Of a stretch of DNA of 17,403 bases, positions 14,711-17,403 are shown piece by piece (the stretch's first letter is position 1; each line of letters opens with the position of its first letter). Below the pieces are notes generated by a model. It made no database searches. It was not told the origin of the DNA and worked only from the letters and a program-made list of their open reading frames with translations. The DNA lies in the NCBI GenBank assembly GCA_019116185.1, contig DXCD01000224.1, positions 1 to 17,403 on the forward strand, given 5' to 3'. A program made the translations under genes and the position numbers. Source of the stretch: Candidatus Mediterraneibacter stercorigallinarum (GTDB lineage Bacteria > Bacillota > Clostridia > Lachnospirales > Lachnospiraceae).

Positions 14711-14782
14711 ATGATGAATATTTATGCGCATCGTCGATTCATGTCAATGAAAAATCAAGGAAAATCGGTTGACAAGGTATAG
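14711..14782 (+). CDS. Possible 23-residue small ORF
   Basis: ATG ATG opens a 23-codon frame (MMNIYAHRRFMSMKNQGKSV...) ending at TAG 14782. GGAGGAAG lies 6-7 nt before the first ATG, a good ribosome binding site. No promoter is obvious upstream, and the frame runs into the -35 box of the next gene's promoter. It matches no small protein I know and may be chance. The remainder of the 14528-14878 gap holds the two divergent promoters and the Fur-like box. Confidence 0.25.
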   Translation: MMNIYAHRRFMSMKNQGKSVDKV

Positions 14783-14797
14783 CTCTGTTGCTATAAT
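14769..14797 (+). promoter_or_regulatory. Perfect consensus sigma-A promoter
   Basis: TTGACA (14769-14774), 17 nt, TATAAT (14792-14797): an exact match to the vegetative consensus. It should give strong expression of the NlpC/P60 gene, with a 5' leader of about 75 nt. Confidence 0.9.
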
Positions 14798-14878
14798 GAT
14801 AATGTAATAAATTTAACAAATGTGTAACATTTAGAACTTCCTACAAAAGATAAAGACATAAAATAAAGGAGGTTTTAT

Positions 14879-15961
14879 ATGGGAAAAACACACATAAAGC
14901 AAAAGTTGATCCTTTCTGCCGCGGCAGGAATGATCCTGATCCCGGGGAGTGCGCTTGATGTTTCGGCTGCCGGGAAGACAGATGAGCAGCCGTTCATACA
15001 GGCAGCAGGGATCGAATCGGTACTGGAGAAGTGTTATGAAACAGAGGTGAAGGATAATATCAATCTCTATCTGGTGCCAACAGAAGAGGGTGAGTATTTG
15101 AATATGGCATTTTCTGATACGGTAGATTATACCTATATCAGAAGTGCCCCGGATGAGAACAGTGACTGGGTAGGCAAGCTATATCAGGATTCAGCCGCCC
15201 AGGTACTGGAATATCTGGATGGCTGGACGAAGATAAGATCAGGCTCGGCAGAAGGGTATGTTCCGGCAGATTCGCTGATTACGGGAGAAGCGGCCGCGGA
15301 GCATGCTGCAGAGTATGAAGATCATACAGTCACGGTTACGGCATACAGCCTGAATGTCAGAGACGGGCAGGGGACAGACGCCGGGATTTTGACACAGATC
15401 GGGCTGGGAGAGACCTATGAGGTGACAGGAGAACCTGTGGACGGCTGGTATCCGGTGAAAGTCGGAGATACTGACGGATGGGTGTCCGGAAGTTATGTGA
15501 CAGAGGAAACTTCTTATTCTTATGGGGAGACAAAAGAGGAAGAAAAAGCACGGCTTGTGGAAGAAGCCGGGCAGGTAAATGAGCCGGAGACTGTTGAAGT
15601 GAATAACGCGGGGAGCAGTACAGCGGGACAGGCGGTTATTGATTATGCCTGTCAGTTTATCGGAAATCCTTATGTCTGGGGCGGAACAAGCCTCACGGAC
15701 GGCGCCGACTGCTCCGGCTTCGTCCAGTCAGTATATGCACATTTCGGCATCAGCCTTCCGAGGACCACTTATGAAATGGTCAATTCGGGGTATGCCGTGA
15801 GTTACGAGGAGGCGCTTCCCGGTGATCTGATCCTTTATGACGGTCATGTAGGGCTGTACATGGGTGACGGCACGATCGTCAATGCTATGAATGAGGCGGA
15901 AGGGATCGGGATCTGCAGCGCCACATATACAAATATTATAGCAGTCAGGCGGGTTATTTAA
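14879..15961 (+). CDS. Secreted SH3b-NlpC/P60 peptidoglycan hydrolase
   Basis: A 360-residue exported enzyme that cleaves stem peptides of peptidoglycan. An N-terminal signal peptide ends near VSAAG (about 28-32). Two bacterial SH3 domains follow (about 80-135, with YIRSAPD; and about 150-207, with LNVRDGQGTDAG), which probably bind the wall. After a charged linker (210-245) comes the NlpC/P60 domain: Cys278 in DCSGF, His323 in GHVGLYMGDG and, as the third polar residue, Asn335 where His is common. All catalytic parts are present. AAGGAGG precedes the ATG. A perfect consensus promoter suggests abundant vegetative expression in wall turnover or cell separation; the exact bond cut is not known. 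Confidence 0.93.
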   Translation: MGKTHIKQKLILSAAAGMILIPGSALDVSAAGKTDEQPFIQAAGIESVLEKCYETEVKDNINLYLVPTEEGEYLNMAFSDTVDYTYIRSAPDENSDWVGKLYQDSAAQVLEYLDGWTKIRSGSAEGYVPADSLITGEAAAEHAAEYEDHTVTVTAYSLNVRDGQGTDAGILTQIGLGETYEVTGEPVDGWYPVKVGDTDGWVSGSYVTEETSYSYGETKEEEKARLVEEAGQVNEPETVEVNNAGSSTAGQAVIDYACQFIGNPYVWGGTSLTDGADCSGFVQSVYAHFGISLPRTTYEMVNSGYAVSYEEALPGDLILYDGHVGLYMGDGTIVNAMNEAEGIGICSATYTNIIAVRRVI

Positions 15962-15981
15962 GAAACTTGGCGTGGCAGAAT

Positions 15982-16022
15982 GAGGGAACTGTACTTCAGA
16001 TAAGAGGGCAGTTCCCTCTTTT
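15982..16022 (+). terminator. Terminator of the NlpC/P60 gene
   Basis: GAGGGAACTG (15982-15991) pairs perfectly with CAGTTCCCTC (16009-16018), followed by TTTT. It begins 20 nt after the stop codon. Confidence 0.88.
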
Positions 16023-16272
16023 CGACATAAAAAGCAGTGAAATGAGCAAAATGCACAAAAATGTTCTAATTTGTAAAATTGAGTCGAAATTAAAATGAAG
16101 AAAGTTTTCAACTTATCCACACCTAAAACCATGAAAAACGTGGAAAAAGTGAGGATTTCTACAAAGTTATCCACATTATCCACATAAAAACATGTGTTTT
16201 TGGTGAATTACTCGGGCATAAAAAAAGAACGAACGTTTTGGTGAGTTGTCATGAAAATGTAAAATTGTCGAA
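16021..16272. promoter_or_regulatory. Spo0A-type boxes flanking the DnaA boxes
   Basis: The Spo0A recognition core TGTCGAA occurs exactly at 16266-16272 and, inverted as TTCGACA, at 16021-16027; AGTCGAA at 16082-16088 has one mismatch. Two of them lie in a repeated context, TGTAAAATTG followed by TCGAAA (16072-16089 and 16258-16273). A 7-base core is short and the region is AT-rich, so binding is a prediction only. Confidence 0.4.
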
Positions 16273-16391
16273 AAAAATCGGATTCATTATTGACTTTTGA
16301 GTATTCAAAAAAACGAAAAAACAGTGGAGAACAAGTCAGAAAATTCAGAAAAGACTGTGGGCAGATGATACGTATAAATGAAAAAACACGG
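16023..16391. other. AT-rich intergenic region, no gene
   Basis: This stretch has stops in all frames over most of its length and no credible coding region. Besides the DnaA and Spo0A-type boxes it holds TTTTGGTGA twice (16198-16206 and 16236-16244) and the AT-rich inverted repeat AAAAAC/GTTTTT (about 16186-16201). It ends at the promoter of the DUF1858 gene. Confidence 0.6.
16113..16184 (+). other. Cluster of three perfect DnaA boxes
   Basis: The exact DnaA consensus TTATCCACA occurs at 16113-16121, 16167-16175 and 16176-16184, all in the same direction; the last two touch. Fewer than one exact copy is expected by chance in a window this size. DnaA binding here is very likely. No dnaA, dnaN, rpmH or gyrase gene is nearby, so this may be a site that titrates DnaA or controls a gene rather than the main origin. 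Confidence 0.75.
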
Positions 16392-16420
16392 TTGATAATT
16401 TAATTAGCAGGGCTTATAAT
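16392..16420 (+). promoter_or_regulatory. Promoter of the DUF1858 gene
   Basis: TTGATA (16392-16397) and TATAAT (16415-16420) are 17 nt apart. The spacer carries the odd palindrome TAATTTAATTA (16396-16406), a possible operator. The leader is about 38 nt with a strong AAGGAGG site. Confidence 0.8.
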
Positions 16421-16464
16421 AATAACCACTGAAAATTATCATTTATTTTAAGGAGGAAATAGAA

Positions 16465-16674
16465 ATGGCACAGATTTCTAAAGATACAAAAATCGGAGAA
16501 CTTCTCAACATATTTCCCGAATCTGCACCGATCCTGATGGAGATTGGAATGCACTGTCTTGGCTGCCCGGCATCACAGATGGAAACACTTGAGGAAGCGG
16601 CGATGGTTCATGGCATTGACTGCACGCTCCTTGTAGAAAAGATCAATGCAGCAATGACAGCATCGGGAAAATAG
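16465..16674 (+). CDS. DUF1858 redox-disulfide domain protein
   Basis: A 69-residue protein consisting of one DUF1858 domain, a helical fold known as the hybrid-cluster-protein-associated redox disulfide domain. It reads TKIGELLNIFPESAPILMEIGMHCLGC, with the conserved CxxC at Cys31 and Cys34; Cys53 is additional. It probably takes part in thiol-disulfide or metal chemistry in the cytoplasm, but no reaction has been shown for the family that I can cite. No hybrid cluster protein gene is in the window. The start has AAGGAGG at ideal spacing and its own promoter. It is a single-gene unit with a shared terminator. Confidence 0.88.
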   Translation: MAQISKDTKIGELLNIFPESAPILMEIGMHCLGCPASQMETLEEAAMVHGIDCTLLVEKINAAMTASGK

Positions 16675-16708
16675 TAAAGGCTCCGTGCTGAGTTGAATAA
16701 TAATGAAG

Positions 16709-16756
16709 AAATCCCCTGCAGGCCTGATATATGATCAGGCTGAACAGGGGATTTTT
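16709..16756. terminator. Bidirectional terminator, DUF1858 and mecA
   Basis: AAATCCCCTG (16709-16718) pairs with CAGGGGATTT (16745-16754), with an inner stem GCCTGAT/ATCAGGC (16722-16728 with 16734-16740). TTTTT follows on the plus strand and TTTCTTC on the minus strand, so it serves both convergent genes. Confidence 0.85.
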
Positions 16757-16768
16757 ATATCCTTGTTT

Positions 16769-17403
16769 TTATAATGCGGATAACTTCTGTACGGCGTCTG
16801 CTGATACGATGATGTCACAGTGCTCCTCCAGAAAGGCGAGTACAGAAGGCTCTGCCTTTTCGGGTGAAGCGTATTCGGAAAGCATATTACAGATTTTGTT
16901 GAATTCGCTGGCAGAATGATCTGTTGGCGCCAGCGCCAGTATATACATTCCGCTGCTGTTATCTTTATATAATGTATTGGCCCCGCTGTAAACCGGAGCG
17001 AGCAGGCGGGATGCCCGGATCGCGCTGTCCAGTGTCTCGAAAGAGAAAAGGCGCACCGAAAATGCCGGTGCAGCAGATTCTGATTCCGAAGTGCGTGTGC
17101 CTGCTGCTGCTTCCTTTACCTTATTCAGAAGGTTAAGAAATTCATCTGCGCCCTGGAGCTTTTCCAGAGTCTCCAGATTTAGTGGGTCCGCATCGCCAGA
17201 CGGGGTGAATTTTGAAAAGCGGGTATCCAGTTCTTCCGGATCTTCAACTTTTGTGATGATAAGAACGATCGAATCTGCGGAAGAAGGGATGGCCTCTATC
17301 ATCAATGGAATATTTTCCGCTTCAAATCCAAAATCAAAGGATGCCTGCTGCATCATATCACGAAATAAAGATTTTGCTTTCTCAGTTCCATATGCCAGCT
17401 CGC
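16769..17403 (-). CDS. mecA: MecA-family adaptor protein, 5' end outside window
   Basis: The last 210 or so codons of an adaptor that delivers substrates to the ClpC/ClpP protease and is a negative regulator of competence in Bacillus. The visible N-terminal part, ELAYGTEKAKSLFRDMMQQA and FGFEAENIPLMIEAIP, then IVLIITKVEDPEELDTRFSKF, is highly typical. The C-terminal MecA domain carries FSFETLDSAIRASRLL and TLYKDNSSGMYILAL. An ATG at 17356 would give a complete-looking frame, but the reading frame stays open with family sequence to the window edge, so the true start lies beyond 17403. It converges on the DUF1858 gene. A linker rich in Ala, Ser and Glu joins the domains. Confidence 0.92.
   Translation of the reverse strand, partial: ELAYGTEKAKSLFRDMMQQASFDFGFEAENIPLMIEAIPSSADSIVLIITKVEDPEELDTRFSKFTPSGDADPLNLETLEKLQGADEFLNLLNKVKEAAAGTRTSESESAAPAFSVRLFSFETLDSAIRASRLLAPVYSGANTLYKDNSSGMYILALAPTDHSASEFNKICNMLSEYASPEKAEPSVLAFLEEHCDIIVSADAVQKLSAL

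Noticed and set aside
14530..14712. Minus-strand 60-codon hydrophobic frame before perR
   Set aside because: It covers the perR promoter and Fur-like box, lacks a ribosome binding site and its Ile/Val/Tyr content follows from AT-rich DNA.
16113..16184. Main chromosomal origin (oriC)
   Set aside because: DnaA boxes alone are not enough. dnaA, dnaN, rpmH and gyrase genes are absent, and the long plus-strand gene series to the left, including ileS, would be transcribed against forks leaving this point. It is kept as a DnaA-box cluster only.
16769..17356. Complete 195-residue gene starting at ATG 17356
   Set aside because: The frame continues to the window edge with typical MecA sequence (ELAYGTEKAKSLFRD), so this ATG is internal.

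Overview
The window reads as ordinary chromosome from a spore-forming, strictly anaerobic Clostridium-type firmicute, most likely of the family Lachnospiraceae. The reasons are a spoIID-spoIIQ sporulation pair, two rubrerythrins behind a PerR-like regulator, a T-box leader on ileS, strong AGGAGG ribosome binding sites, consensus TTGACA/TATAAT promoters and a MecA adaptor. Species cannot be named from sequence alone. No phage, insertion sequence, CRISPR array, rRNA or tRNA is visible.

Layout. (1) 1-2014: a short hairpin, then a Zn/Cd-type P1B ATPase. (2) 2034-2078: a near-perfect 21-bp inverted repeat. (3) 2099-8255: promoter, Ile T-box leader, a type 2 isoleucyl-tRNA synthetase and, 4 nt later, glycogen phosphorylase. 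(4) 8391-11273: a membrane protein with a proline-rich tail, then spoIID and spoIIQ. (5) 11288-12835: terminator, two copies of a 49-nt element 80 nt apart, a GIY-YIG protein and a ROK sugar kinase. (6) 12872-14610, minus strand: perR, reverse rubrerythrin and rubrerythrin, with a Fur/PerR-like box at the perR promoter. (7) 14769-15961: a secreted SH3-NlpC/P60 hydrolase behind a perfect consensus promoter. (8) 16019-16464: an AT-rich intergenic region with three exact DnaA boxes and Spo0A-type boxes. (9) 16465-17403: a DUF1858 redox-disulfide protein converging on mecA, which runs off the window.

How the parts work together. The ileS T-box senses uncharged tRNA-Ile and, with no visible promoter or terminator before glgP, probably also affects glycogen breakdown. 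SpoIID and SpoIIQ act in engulfment; spoIIQ carries a good sigma-F-type promoter. The hairpin in front of spoIID ends upstream transcription and contains the spoIID ribosome binding site, while a possible sigma-E -10 lies in its left arm. The perR-rubrerythrin cluster is a self-regulated peroxide defence unit.

The most unusual sequence is the DnaA-box/Spo0A-box intergenic region. No clearly new multi-gene system was found; the novelty is mainly in regulatory and repeat structures.
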